Origin: Lachnospiraceae bacterium
GTDB lineage: Bacteria > Bacillota > Clostridia > Lachnospirales > Lachnospiraceae
Reading direction: 5' to 3'
DNA: 44,502 nucleotides
Assembly (NCBI GenBank): GCA_014804185.1
Contig: JAAVAG010000156.1
Coordinates: 1-44,502 of the forward strand
Positions 1 to 7,333 of the stretch are shown here, piece after piece. Every line of letters begins with the position of its first letter. Positions within the stretch are counted from its first letter, which is position 1. The position numbers and the translations under genes were made by a program. The notes below the pieces were generated by a model. The model was given only the letters and a program-made list of their open reading frames with translations, made no database searches and had not been told where the DNA came from.

Positions 1-237
1 GGTAACGCTGCATACTTTGACAATTTCCAGCATTTTTCCGATAGCATTATACGCAAGGTCGGTGCTGTGGGTGTATTTCCGTACCAGATAGTAGATGTAG
101 ATAACGGAAGACGCAGAAACAAAACCATCAATTTTGTGTTCTTCGCAGAGGCTTAGGACCTTGCAGGAATCTTCCACAAAAGGTTCCCTTTCCAGCAGTA
201 CATCAACGATGATGTTGGTATCACACATGATCTTCAT
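1..237 (-). CDS. PIN-domain toxin (VapC-like), partial at window edge
   Basis: This reading frame runs off the left edge after 79 codons. The start is ATG at 237; an ATG three codons further in, giving MCDTNIIVDVLL, is equally plausible. The N-terminus carries the PIN-domain signature with an early acidic metal ligand (the D of DTN) followed by a hydrophobic strand and a helix, then a run resembling the second PIN helix region (LCEEHKIDGFVSASSVYYIY). PIN toxins of TA systems are Mg-dependent ribonucleases. It overlaps the upstream antitoxin-like gene by 17 bp, which is typical translational coupling in TA operons. The remaining acidic residues of the active site lie outside the window, so integrity cannot be judged. 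Family assignment is by motif and context. Confidence 0.72.
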   Translation of the reverse strand, partial: MKIMCDTNIIVDVLLEREPFVEDSCKVLSLCEEHKIDGFVSASSVIYIYYLVRKYTHSTDLAYNAIGKMLEIVKVCSVT

Positions 238-448
238 ATTTTGACAGTCGCTCCTCCCGTAAAGAATCCAGATCGATATCAGAAGGGATATCCTTAAGCA
301 TCCCGCGAAGAGAATCCACGGCAGAAATATGCGGATTTACTACCTTTGCAACGGTTTTCCCGTTGCGTGTGATAAAAATGTCTTCCTGGGTAATCAAGTC
401 AAGATATTTGCCAAAGTTTGTTTTAAATTCAGTTGCAGTAACAATCAT
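221..448 (-). CDS. Phd/YefM-family antitoxin
   Basis: A 75-residue protein starting MIVTATEFKTNFGKYLDLI, which is the classic Phd/YefM N-terminal DNA-binding fold, followed by the ITRNGKTVAKVV strand typical of the family. The C-terminal part (about residues 45-75) is short and charged and would wrap the toxin. It is the first gene of a two-gene operon whose second gene is the PIN-domain protein, with a 17-bp overlap. Phd antitoxins are usually paired with Doc or RelE toxins, but Phd-PIN pairs are common in Clostridia. The ATG is preceded by GAAAGGAG. It probably represses its own promoter together with the toxin. Confidence 0.82.
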   Translation of the reverse strand: MIVTATEFKTNFGKYLDLITQEDIFITRNGKTVAKVVNPHISAVDSLRGMLKDIPSDIDLDSLREERLSKYEDHV

Positions 449-480
449 GAATGGTGTCTCCTTTCCTTTGGTGTCATTTT

Positions 481-553
481 ATTATATGCGGTTTTAGAAT
501 AAAAATCAATAAAATCGAACGAAACAGATATAACATATGATAAAATCGTTCGA
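481..553 (-). promoter_or_regulatory. Promoter and paired TCGNNCGA sites of the Phd/PIN operon
   Basis: On the minus strand TTGATT (509-504) and TATAAT (486-481) are separated by 17 bp, a good sigma-A promoter for the antitoxin gene. Just upstream are two copies of ATAAAATCG-NN-CGAAA, with cores TCGAACGA at 515-522 and TCGTTCGA at 546-553. The cores are exact reverse complements of each other, 31 bp apart (three helical turns). They are the likely autoregulatory operator. Confidence 0.6.
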
Positions 554-624
554 AATGTAGGTGAGTACCCATTAAAAACGGATTGTAATTGCACTAACAA
601 ATTGTTACAGCAACAGCGAGTTGC

Positions 625-653
625 TTGTCTGCAGGATAGAATCATGCTATAAA
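625..653 (+). promoter_or_regulatory. Promoter of the XRE/zinc-ribbon gene
   Basis: TTGTCT (625-630) and TATAAA (648-653) are 17 bp apart, and the -10 is extended by TGC at 645-647. The ribosome binding site AAAGGTGG follows at 660-667. Confidence 0.5.
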
Positions 654-675
654 TGTGTAAAAGGTGGTGATTTTA

Positions 676-1125
676 ATGGATACGAAGAATATTATACTTG
701 AACTCAGAACCAAAACAGGTCTGTCCCAGGAAGAACTTGCTGAAAAAGTTCTTGTTACCAGACAGGCAGTATCCCGCTGGGAAAATGGTGAAACAACACC
801 TAATACAGAAACCCTGAAATTGCTCTCAAAGGTTTTTGATGTTTCCATCAATACTCTTTTAGGCTCTCCGAGAAAACTTATTTGTCAATGTTGCGGAATG
901 CCTCTTGATGATTCTTCTATAAGTAAAGATCCTGACGGAACATTCAACGAGGAATACTGCAAATGGTGCTATACCGACGGAAAATATATCTACAAAAGTA
1001 TTGAGGAATTAACAGACTTTCTCGTTGAACATATGTCAAATGAAAGCTGGACTCCCGAACAGGCAAGGGCCTTTTTTGAAGCTCAATTACCCCAACTTAA
1101 TCACTGGAATAAGCAGAAAAAATAG
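676..1125 (+). CDS. XRE-family HTH protein with C-terminal zinc-ribbon domain
   Basis: The protein has about 149 residues. Residues 1-60 form a Cro/CI-type HTH (LRTKTGLSQEELAEKVLVTRQAVSRWENG, the standard SQEELA...RQAVSRWE signature). From about residue 66 there is a putative zinc-ribbon with CQCCGMPL and CKWCY pairs, then a helical tail. This two-part architecture is seen in Firmicutes proteins annotated as helix-turn-helix plus putative zinc ribbon; the role of the C-terminal part is not known. The start at 676 is chosen because AAAGGTGG lies 8 bp upstream; a GTG at 664 would fall inside that ribosome binding site. It is a single gene with its own promoter, between two TA loci. Confidence 0.82.
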   Translation: MDTKNIILELRTKTGLSQEELAEKVLVTRQAVSRWENGETTPNTETLKLLSKVFDVSINTLLGSPRKLICQCCGMPLDDSSISKDPDGTFNEEYCKWCYTDGKYIYKSIEELTDFLVEHMSNESWTPEQARAFFEAQLPQLNHWNKQKK

Positions 1126-1198
1126 CAAGTTTGGCGGATCGGTGCGGTAACCTTTATGAAATGCTGTCAAAGAAATCCCTGATAGGCAGCGGGACATG

Positions 1199-1237
1199 AA
1201 AAAAGCACCCTCAGATGATTAATTCATCCGTTGGTGC
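1199..1237 (-). terminator. Rho-independent terminator of the YefM/YoeB operon
   Basis: The stem GCACC...GGTGC (1205-1209/1233-1237) has an inner GATGA/TCATC helix and, on the minus strand, is followed by six T residues (1204-1199). It lies just downstream of the toxin stop codon. Confidence 0.7.
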
Positions 1238-1243
1238 TCTATC

Positions 1244-1540
1244 TTATCTAACAGCATCATAATGTGTCCACATGCGAACAACTTTTATAGTTCCTTCATA
1301 TTCTACTTCGTCAATGACAATTGGCTCATTATATACCTGATAAACCAATCTATGTTGTATATTGATTCTTCTGGAATAATAGCCGTTTAAGTTTCCCACC
1401 AATCCCTCATATGGCGGTGGATTTTGAAATGGATTTCTTGCTATTATATCCAATAGACTTTTTGCTTTCAAATCAAGACCTGCCTGTTTTAGCAATTTTT
1501 TGTCTTTATCTGCTTGTTTACTAAATCTAATTATATACAT
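1244..1540 (-). CDS. yoeB: YoeB/Txe-family mRNA endonuclease toxin
   Basis: A 98-residue RelE-fold toxin of the YoeB subfamily. Members cut mRNA at the ribosomal A site. Diagnostic features are NPFQNPPPYEGLVGNLNGYYSRRINIQHRLVYQV and the C-terminal MWTHYD. These hold the conserved glutamate, the Arg of RRIN/HRLVY and the terminal His-Tyr pair used in catalysis by YoeB. The length is slightly above the 84-residue E. coli protein because of an insert (NEPIVIDEVEYEGTI) before the last strand. The start codon abuts the antitoxin stop codon with no spacer (TAA then ATG), so the pair is translationally coupled. It appears intact. Confidence 0.93.
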   Translation of the reverse strand: MYIIRFSKQADKDKKLLKQAGLDLKAKSLLDIIARNPFQNPPPYEGLVGNLNGYYSRRINIQHRLVYQVYNEPIVIDEVEYEGTIKVVRMWTHYDAVR

Positions 1541-1795
1541 TTACCATTCCTCATCCGGATCATATACAGAACATTCTTCCAAAGGCTCTTCCCCTGCTTC
1601 AATAATACTTTTTGCCATGTCTGGTATCGAATTCAAATATAAAGTCTCCTGAATTGCATTCCAATCATCCTCAGATATAAGGACACCATTTTTTCCACGA
1701 TTGTTTGTAATTGTAATCGGCTGACTATTATTATTAACATCAGATAGTATTTGATATATATTTTCTCTTGCTTTTGTTACACTAATTGCTGTCAT
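1541..1795 (-). CDS. yefM: YefM-family antitoxin
   Basis: An 84-residue Phd/YefM protein. The N-terminal MTAISVTKARENIYQILSDV and ITITNNRGKNGVLISEDDWNAIQETLYL are family hallmarks (dimerisation and DNA binding). The acidic tail (EAGEEPLEECSVYDPDEEW) is the intrinsically disordered toxin-neutralising segment. AGGAGTGAT precedes the ATG. It is co-transcribed with the YoeB-like toxin directly downstream. Autoregulation is expected from the palindrome in its promoter spacer. Confidence 0.93.
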   Translation of the reverse strand: MTAISVTKARENIYQILSDVNNNSQPITITNNRGKNGVLISEDDWNAIQETLYLNSIPDMAKSIIEAGEEPLEECSVYDPDEEW

Positions 1796-1816
1796 GATAT
1801 CACTCCTTTTTCCTCA

Positions 1817-1845
1817 ATTATACCGTACGTTTTCACGTACGTCAA
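1817..1845 (-). promoter_or_regulatory. yefM-yoeB promoter with palindromic operator in the spacer
   Basis: On the minus strand TTGACG (1845-1840) and TATAAT (1822-1817) are 17 bp apart. The palindrome CGTACGT-TTTC-ACGTACG (1824-1841) lies in the spacer and touches the -35, so bound antitoxin would block RNA polymerase. E. coli YefM sites have a comparable TGTACA core. Confidence 0.75.
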
Positions 1846-1875
1846 CGCATATCTTCTGTTTTTGTATAAAACCGC

Positions 1876-2691
1876 CTATCTCCTATTGCGGCTCGCCGCC
1901 TCCCTGATTGTCGTATGCAGTTCCTGAAACAGTTCATCGTATTTCAGCGGAGATCTGTCAAATCTCGCAATTCCCGTGTGTATGCCCAAAGGAAACTGCT
2001 GCTCCTCACAGACAAATGTTTCCTCATCGCACTGATGGATCTTCCGTGCGATTTCTTCCGCATATTCTCTGTCACTGCTGTCGGTCAATATGGCAAATTC
2101 ATCTCCGCCGATTCGAAACGCCACATCCTCTTTTCCGGAGGCGTCCCCTATCCTTTTCATACATTCCACTATTGCCATATCACCGGCTTTTCTGGACACA
2201 CTGTTGATCACACTCAGATTCTTAATATCACAACACACAAACCAGCACTCCTGTCTGTCACGAAACAGATCGTACAATTCACTGATATCCACATGCCTGC
2301 GTTCTCTCATATATACATCTCCATTCTCCAAGGGTATCCTGATCCTCGGAAATAATTCTGATATCCGCATATTTTTGCGGAATTCAGAGGGTTTACAGTT
2401 CCATACCTGCCTGAATGCGCGGGAAAAGGATTCGCTTGTGCTGTAACCGTACTGCAGCGCCACCTCCAATATGCCCGCATCCGGACTTTTCAGCAACATT
2501 CTCGCCGCCTTTGTCATACGCCGCTTCACCACATAATCGTGAACGGTGATATGTTCCACGCATCGAAACAGTTTTTCCAGGGTGGATTTGGAACAATAGC
2601 ACTCCCTGGCTATTTCCTCTGTTCTGATCTCTTCACTTAAGTGATTTTCAATGTATTCCAGAGAATGGGCCAACAGATCCATATTGTTCAT
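1876..2691 (-). CDS. AraC-type HTH protein fused to a GGDEF domain
   Basis: This 271-residue protein has an unusual order. Residues 1-108 are a two-helix-turn-helix AraC/XylS DNA-binding domain (LSEEIRTEEIARECYCSKSTLEKLF; ALQYGYSTSESFSRAFRQ). Residues about 145-271 are a diguanylate-cyclase-like domain with an intact GGDEF motif at 195-199 (FRIGGDEFAIL) and an upstream acidic residue in FVCCDIKNL. No RxxD inhibitory site is evident just upstream of the motif. GGDEF domains make cyclic di-GMP from GTP. It could be a transcription factor that makes or senses nucleotide. The gene is divergent from the uridine-kinase-like gene. The domain calls are firm; activity is inferred. Confidence 0.85.
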   Translation of the reverse strand: MNNMDLLAHSLEYIENHLSEEIRTEEIARECYCSKSTLEKLFRCVEHITVHDYVVKRRMTKAARMLLKSPDAGILEVALQYGYSTSESFSRAFRQVWNCKPSEFRKNMRISELFPRIRIPLENGDVYMRERRHVDISELYDLFRDRQECWFVCCDIKNLSVINSVSRKAGDMAIVECMKRIGDASGKEDVAFRIGGDEFAILTDSSDREYAEEIARKIHQCDEETFVCEEQQFPLGIHTGIARFDRSPLKYDELFQELHTTIREAASRNRR

Positions 2692-2725
2692 ATAGTCCGA
2701 TCACGACTCCTTTCCCGCCCTGTTA

Positions 2726-2737
2726 TACGGTACCGTA
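2726..2737. promoter_or_regulatory. 12-bp perfect palindrome upstream of the AraC-GGDEF gene
   Basis: TACGGTACCGTA is a perfect palindrome 35 bp upstream of the AraC-GGDEF start codon. It is a candidate operator in the 5' leader. Confidence 0.35.
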
Positions 2738-2800
2738 CTTGTATCATATCAGATCTGTATCATAGAATGCCTGACTTTTTGCGTAAATATTGAAAAACCA

Positions 2801-2880
2801 TTGTTGAAAAAAACTGTTATGGTATAATCTTTTCATACCATGGTATAATCTCTTCATACCATGGTATAATCGGTATAATG
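2801..2880 (+). repeat. Tandem 21-bp repeats carrying TATAAT boxes and 12-bp palindromes
   Basis: Two near-identical 21-bp units (2819-2839 and 2840-2860, one difference) are followed by a partial third (2861-2870) and a further GGTATAATG. Each unit junction makes the perfect palindrome ATACCATGGTAT (2835-2846 and 2856-2867), exactly 21 bp apart, and each unit contains TATAAT. TTGTTG (2801-2806) lies 16 bp before the first TATAAT (2823-2828). It is the likely promoter/operator region of the downstream kinase-like gene. Confidence 0.7.
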
Positions 2881-2936
2881 ACGATACGAAAAAATTGCAA
2901 CCGCACAGGTGGAAAAATTTTGCGAGGTGCAACCAA

Positions 2937-3509
2937 ATGAACAGACCTTACATCATTGGAATCGGCGGAGAGAGCGCCGGAGGAAAATCCACATTATCTA
3001 ACCGCCTGGAGAAAAGCCTGACCGGTCATAAAGTAAAAGTGTTTCACATGGACGCCTATTATAAAAAAGAAGCCCTGCGTCCAACGATAACCGGCCTCAC
3101 AAACGGTAAAATATATATTGACGATAATCACCCGGACGCGCTGGATCTGGATCGTCTGCATGAGGATCTGCGGGATACCATAAATTCCGACGCGGGGAAA
3201 AGCCCTGATATAATTATAGTGGAGGGGCTGTTTGCGCTGTGGGATCAGACGCTGCTGCCGCTGCTGGATCTGAAAATATATGTGGACTGCGATTCGGATG
3301 AACGGCTGACCCGCCGTATAAAACGCAACCTGACATTCGGACAGGATCTGCAGGAAATTACAGAGCGGTATGTTCAGGCCGTTCAACCGAGACAGAAAGA
3401 GTATGTGCTTCCCACGAAGTGGAACGCGGACATTATTATAAACGGTTTTTCTTTCCCTGATGTGGGATGCGCAGTTATTCTGACATACCTGAAAGAGCAG
3501 GCTTTTTAA
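2937..3509 (+). CDS. Uridine kinase-like P-loop kinase
   Basis: About 190 residues. The Walker A is GGESAGGKST near the N-terminus, followed by FHMDAYYKK, IIVEGLFALWD (Walker B region) and IYVDCDSDERLTRRIKRNL (lid with basic residues). These are features of the uridine kinase/phosphoribulokinase family, which phosphorylates uridine or cytidine, but several subfamilies act on other small molecules and the substrate is unproven. The start at 2937 has GAGGTG 7 bp upstream; an upstream in-frame start at 2895 has none. The 3' end overlaps the convergent AraC/GyrI-like gene by 35 bp. Expression presumably comes from the repeat-bearing promoter upstream. Confidence 0.82.
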   Translation: MNRPYIIGIGGESAGGKSTLSNRLEKSLTGHKVKVFHMDAYYKKEALRPTITGLTNGKIYIDDNHPDALDLDRLHEDLRDTINSDAGKSPDIIIVEGLFALWDQTLLPLLDLKIYVDCDSDERLTRRIKRNLTFGQDLQEITERYVQAVQPRQKEYVLPTKWNADIIINGFSFPDVGCAVILTYLKEQAF

Positions 3510-4383
3510 CGGGCACCCATAGTTCACAGAACAGACCGGTTTCCCCGTTTTCAAAATAAATCTCATAGTCCGTATCGTCTGTCTGTATATAACCTGTCTG
3601 GGGGACAAATTCTTTAAAAAACTTGCTCCATACTTCCCCCAGGCAGTCTCCGTCAGAACCCATGCATTTAAAAACCGCATAGTCGGCAGGCTCTGTTTTC
3701 CATAAAGAATAACCGTTTGCTGTCAGTTGATCCAGTCCAGTAGTATCGGTATCTTCATCCAGCATAACTCCAATCCCATAATTGAAATATGTTTCCCCGC
3801 CTTTCACAGGACTGCACAGGCCGTACAAATCTCTTTTTCCCTCCGGACGGAGTAATTTCATAGGCTCGATCAGGTTTCTTTCCCCACACTCCGTCCAGAA
3901 ATCAGGAATGCTGTGATCATTGTCATCGTTGCTGATCTCATTTGGAAAAGCCCTTACCAATGCAATAAACTGTTGACGCTGTCTGTGTTCCATTCTGTAA
4001 TCCATAACACTGCCACCTTCCACCATAATTTTTATTACAAGAGGACTGAACAAATGCAGCTTCGCGCCTTTTTGTTTCGCCTGTCTCGGAGTGGAACCGT
4101 GAAATCGGGAAAAGGCCTTGGAGAAGCTTTCTGGAGATTCATATCCATACTTATATGCTGCTTCGATCACCGAAAGATCCGTTGTCTGAAGTTCCTGCCC
4201 CGCCAGTGTAAGACGCCTGTTCCTGATATACTCGTTTGCCGTCATTCCGGTGACGAAGCTGAATGTCCGGTGAAAATTGTAACTTGACATATATACGCTT
4301 TTCGCAACCTCAGCATAATTAATGTCTTCATAAATATGCTCTTCTATATAGCATATCGCCTGCTGGATAAGTTGTACTGACAT
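3475..4383 (-). CDS. AraC-family regulator with GyrI-like effector domain
   Basis: About 302 residues from the start at 4383, where AGGAGG sits 6 bp upstream. Residues 1-105 are an AraC HTH domain (INYAEVAKSVYMSSYNFHRTFSFVTG; AAYKYGYESPESFSKAFSRFHG). Residues about 120-300 form a GyrI/SOUL-like effector-binding domain, recognisable by the central segment LYGLCSPVKGGETYFNYGIGVML and the C-terminal FCELWVPVKK. This architecture resembles the Rob/BltR type of regulator that binds lipophilic or cationic ligands. It is convergent with the uridine-kinase-like gene, overlapping it by 35 bp. No adjacent target gene is obvious. Confidence 0.85.
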   Translation of the reverse strand: MSVQLIQQAICYIEEHIYEDINYAEVAKSVYMSSYNFHRTFSFVTGMTANEYIRNRRLTLAGQELQTTDLSVIEAAYKYGYESPESFSKAFSRFHGSTPRQAKQKGAKLHLFSPLVIKIMVEGGSVMDYRMEHRQRQQFIALVRAFPNEISNDDNDHSIPDFWTECGERNLIEPMKLLRPEGKRDLYGLCSPVKGGETYFNYGIGVMLDEDTDTTGLDQLTANGYSLWKTEPADYAVFKCMGSDGDCLGEVWSKFFKEFVPQTGYIQTDDTDYEIYFENGETGLFCELWVPVKKPALSGMSE

Positions 4384-4446
4384 TTTAATCCTCCTGTATA
4401 AGACCATTATAACCGGGCAAGCGCAAAATGTCCTGTCTGCGTTTGC

Positions 4447-6076
4447 TCAGATTTGTCCGGATAATTTTTCTGTTTCCGCTTCTATCACCTTTTTATCAAT
4501 TCTTTGAAATAAAATTTCCACTTCCGGAAGCAAATACCCAGCAGAAACCGACTGTTTTTCCCATTTGCTGCTTATCCCCAGCCATCCGCACACTTTCTCT
4601 GAGGAAAACGGTAAAAACGGATACAGCAAAACCGCCAGATTGGCAATGATCTGAACACACTGATAAAGTGTATTTTTACATGCCGTCTGATCGGCAGTCC
4701 TGGTAATCCAGGGCTGCTGCGTATCAAAAAATTTATTCGCACTTCTGGCAAATTCAAAATATTTCATCCAATGCGTCTTTGAAACTTCCGCTTTCGATTT
4801 TTCTGCCTACAGAAACAAATAACTCTTCTGTCTGCCTGCTTATCACCGGATTCTCCGTTCCCTCAGGTACAATCCCGTCAAAATATTTTGTAATAAACAC
4901 CAGACAGCGGTTTACAAAGTTTCCGTATGTTCCAAGCAATTCTCCATTATGACTGTGAACATATTCTCTCCACGAAAAATCTGCGTCTTTCTTTTCCGGT
5001 CCGTTGGCCAGGAAATAATAACGGATAGAGTCTGCTTCATAATGATCCAGAAGTTCTTTGACCCAAATTGCATAATTCTGGCTGGTAGATATTTTTCTTC
5101 CTTCCAAAGTCATATATTCACTTGAAACAATCTGATCCGGTAAATGCCAGTTTTCACCGTTCCCCAGCAAAAGCGAGGGTAAAATAATTGTGTGAAACGG
5201 AATATTATCTTTCCCATGCACATAATAATGTTTCGCGTCCCTGCCCCAGAGTTCATAAAAATCAGCGCCTTCTGATTCTGCGGCCGCTTTGCTGGCGGAC
5301 AAATATCCCAACACATTCTCCGCCCATATATAGATTGTTTTGTTTTCATAACCTTCTTTTGGAACTTTTATTCCCCACTCCAGATCTCTTGTCAGAGCGC
5401 GGTCCCTTAGCCCCTCCTCTATATACCTGTTTGTAAATGCAATTGCGTTTTTTCTCCATTCCGGATGCCCCGCCGCCAGCGCTTTCAGTTTATCCTGTAG
5501 CTCTGTAATAGCAATATACAAATGTCTGGAATTTTTAAAACTCACAGACTTTCCGCATATGGCACAAACCGGCTCCGTAAGATTCTCCACCTCAAGCACT
5601 GCGCCGCAGGCGTCACACTGATCGCCCCTGGTATCACTGCCGCATTTCGGACACTTTCCCAATACAAATCGGTCCGCCAAAAAGGTATCGCAGTTTTCAC
5701 AATAAGCCTGCGGTGTTTCCTTTTCGTAAACATATCCGCTTTCATATAACTTTTTGTGAAATTCCCTCACAAACTTCTTATGTTCCTCCGAAGATGTTTT
5801 CGTATACACATCATAACTAAAGCCCAGCTTCTCAAAGCAGTCTGCAAATTCCTCATGATAAAAATCACTGATCTCCTGCGGTGTTTTGCCCTCCTGCCTG
5901 GCCCGTATCGCCACAGGAGTTCCGTGGCAGTCGCTTCCTGACACAAAATATACATGATCTCCGATCGCTCTGTGATATCTGGCCAATACATCCCCGGGCA
6001 ATAACCCGGCAATGTGGCCTATATGCAATGAGCCGTTTGCGTACGGCCATGCACCGCCAATTAAAATATTTCTCAT
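4447..6076 (-). pseudogene. metG: Methionyl-tRNA synthetase, frameshifted near codon 440
   Basis: Together the two frames encode a MetRS of about 540 residues without the C-terminal tRNA-binding (Arc1p-like) domain. The first frame (6076 to about 4757) has the HIGH motif (GSLHIGH), a multi-cysteine zinc-knuckle insert (CENC, CPKC, CDAC, CAIC) and KISTS in the KMSKS position. At 4759-4756 a run of four T bases, where three would keep DEIFEFARSANKFF in frame, shifts the frame and gives a stop at once. The second frame (4767-4447) supplies the anticodon-binding helices. The start is chosen from AGGAGT upstream of MRNILIGG. The double-knuckle type and T-box suggest a second, inducible MetRS, which is inference. 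It may be a true mutation or a homopolymer sequencing error. Confidence 0.85.
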
Positions 6077-6204
6077 TTTTACTCCTATCTGTGCGCTGAT
6101 GCGCGCACGCCAATCAACAGGTTGAATACACATTGTTTATCCAGCCTTGCCTCATTTTCTGAATTTATATTGACAGCCCCTTATTTCATCCCGTTTTCTC
6201 CAAC

Positions 6205-6250
6205 AAAAAAGCCCTCCTCTCTGAAAAATTTCTTTTTCAGGGACGAGAGC
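6205..6250 (-). terminator. T-box-controlled terminator
   Basis: On the minus strand GCTCTC...CTGAAAAA-GAAA-TTTTTCAG...GAGGGC is followed by six T bases (6210-6205). It is the terminator arm that competes with the T-box antiterminator. Confidence 0.85.
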
Positions 6251-6502
6251 AAACGCTTCGTGTTACCACCCTAAATTCACCTATATCTCACGATATAGGC
6301 CTTATCAACTACGGGTGAGAAATGACTCACCGATAGTCCGGCACTATAACGGGTGCACCCGTCGCAGCCTTGGCATAACAGCTTCGGTACGCGGTTCCGA
6401 GACCATTTTCGGCAATCCCTTCTGCGCCTGTTCTCACCCGCTCAGGCTCTCTGTAACATATCTGACTGCTTACTCTTCTCTTCATAACCTTTGTCGATAT
6501 TT
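6205..6502 (-). ncRNA. T-box leader (Met-tRNA-responsive) of metG
   Basis: The minus strand has the T-box core AGGGTGGTAACACG at 6272-6259. Its UGGU bulge would pair with an ACCA tRNA 3' end, fitting the A discriminator of tRNA-Met. A candidate AUG specifier lies at 6406-6404 in GAAAATGGTCTC, close to the base of stem I (GGTT with AACC). A terminator hairpin follows. Uncharged tRNA-Met would stabilise the antiterminator and switch the synthetase gene on. Confidence 0.9.
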
Positions 6503-6508
6503 TTGTAA

Positions 6509-6537
6509 ATCATACAACCGATTTCATGTTCTGTCAA
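6509..6537 (-). promoter_or_regulatory. metG/T-box promoter
   Basis: TTGACA (6537-6532) and TATGAT (6514-6509) on the minus strand are 17 bp apart, a near-consensus sigma-A promoter starting the T-box transcript. Confidence 0.8.
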
Positions 6538-6554
6538 TGATTTTATTGAAATTT

Positions 6555-6632
6555 GTAATTACGTAATCACAAAATATTTTTCAAATTCCGTTGACATCAG
6601 AGTTGTTTTATCTTATTATGTAATCACGTAAT
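6555..6632 (+). promoter_or_regulatory. Promoter of the winged-helix regulator gene with two 13-bp operator-like sites
   Basis: TTGACA (6591-6596) and TATTAT (6614-6619) are 17 bp apart on the plus strand. The 13-mer GTAAT-Y-ACGTAAT occurs at 6555-6567 (Y=T, containing the perfect palindrome ATTACGTAAT) and at 6620-6632 (Y=C). The second copy sits directly after the -10, as expected for autorepression. The first lies between this promoter and the divergent metG promoter. Confidence 0.72.
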
Positions 6633-6676
6633 TCCGGAATTGCAAAATTTCTCACGGAAAGGAGAGTTATAAAATT

Positions 6677-7327
6677 ATGGAACGAAATTACGATAAGGAG
6701 ATTGATGATCTCAGAGAGCAGATGGAGAACTTTCAGAACATGGTATCTCCGCAGCTTGACGAGTTACGAACCATGGTGATGGAATTGCTTCCTAATAAGC
6801 CATCAACAGAGAAGCTGGAGAGAGTACACGTTATGCATGGCATGCATCCGGATCGCCGCCTCAGTGAGCAGATGGAGGATCTGTGCTATAAAACTGAGGA
6901 AAAAGGTGTGAGCGGGCTTGTAACCTACCTCGGGGTATACAATTCTGGCGGCCGGCAGTCTAACTGGATACGAAACAGTGTCCCCACCGATGGGTTACTC
7001 TCTCTCATCGAGAGCGGCGTCGCAAGTAAAGTGTTAGCCTGTATCGGGAATTCAAACCGCCTTGCGATGTTATTGGAGATCCTTCGCGGATCTAAGACAG
7101 TGGCGTCACTCGTAGAGAAATGTGGTTTCGGCTCTACAGGACAGGTTTATCATCACTTGAAGCCGCTGCTCGCCGCAGATATCGTTGTGGAAGATGAGCA
7201 ACAGAAAGGCGTTTATGTTATCCAGCCCCACAAAGTACAAGGCATTATTATGCTGCTGGCAGGTATCAGCGATATGGTGGACGAAACCTACACGCAGGGA
7301 ACATGGGAAGCTGACGAGGAATGTTAA
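6677..7327 (+). CDS. Winged-helix (ArsR-like) transcriptional regulator with N-terminal coiled coil
   Basis: A 216-residue protein. Residues 1-45 are strongly heptad-like (DKEIDDLREQMENFQNMVSPQLDELRTMVMELL), a probable coiled coil. Residues about 115-190 form a winged helix: SNRLAMLLEILRGSKTVASLVEKCGFGSTGQVYHHLKPLLAADIVV, which matches the ArsR-type N-R-L-x-M-L...V-Y-H-H-L-K-x-L pattern. No metal-binding cysteines of ArsR type are present. AAAGGAG precedes the ATG. It probably represses its own promoter through the repeated 13-bp sites and may affect the divergent metG leader. No effector can be named. Confidence 0.75.
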   Translation: MERNYDKEIDDLREQMENFQNMVSPQLDELRTMVMELLPNKPSTEKLERVHVMHGMHPDRRLSEQMEDLCYKTEEKGVSGLVTYLGVYNSGGRQSNWIRNSVPTDGLLSLIESGVASKVLACIGNSNRLAMLLEILRGSKTVASLVEKCGFGSTGQVYHHLKPLLAADIVVEDEQQKGVYVIQPHKVQGIIMLLAGISDMVDETYTQGTWEADEEC

Positions 7328-7333
7328 AAGTCG

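Noticed and set aside
515..553. LexA-type SOS box
   Set aside because: GAAC and GTTC halves are 28 bp apart, whereas a Gram-positive LexA box needs about 4 bp.
445..851. Small minus-strand frames of 66 and 69 codons upstream of the antitoxin
   Set aside because: They overlap the promoter and the XRE gene, have no ribosome binding site and no recognisable sequence.
2819..2870. Possible CRISPR or VNTR array
   Set aside because: Repeats are directly adjacent with no spacers and only 2.5 copies, so it is a promoter-region tandem repeat and not CRISPR.
6315..6566. 83-codon plus-strand frame in the T-box region
   Set aside because: It is explained by the antisense of a structured T-box leader; no ribosome binding site or homology.
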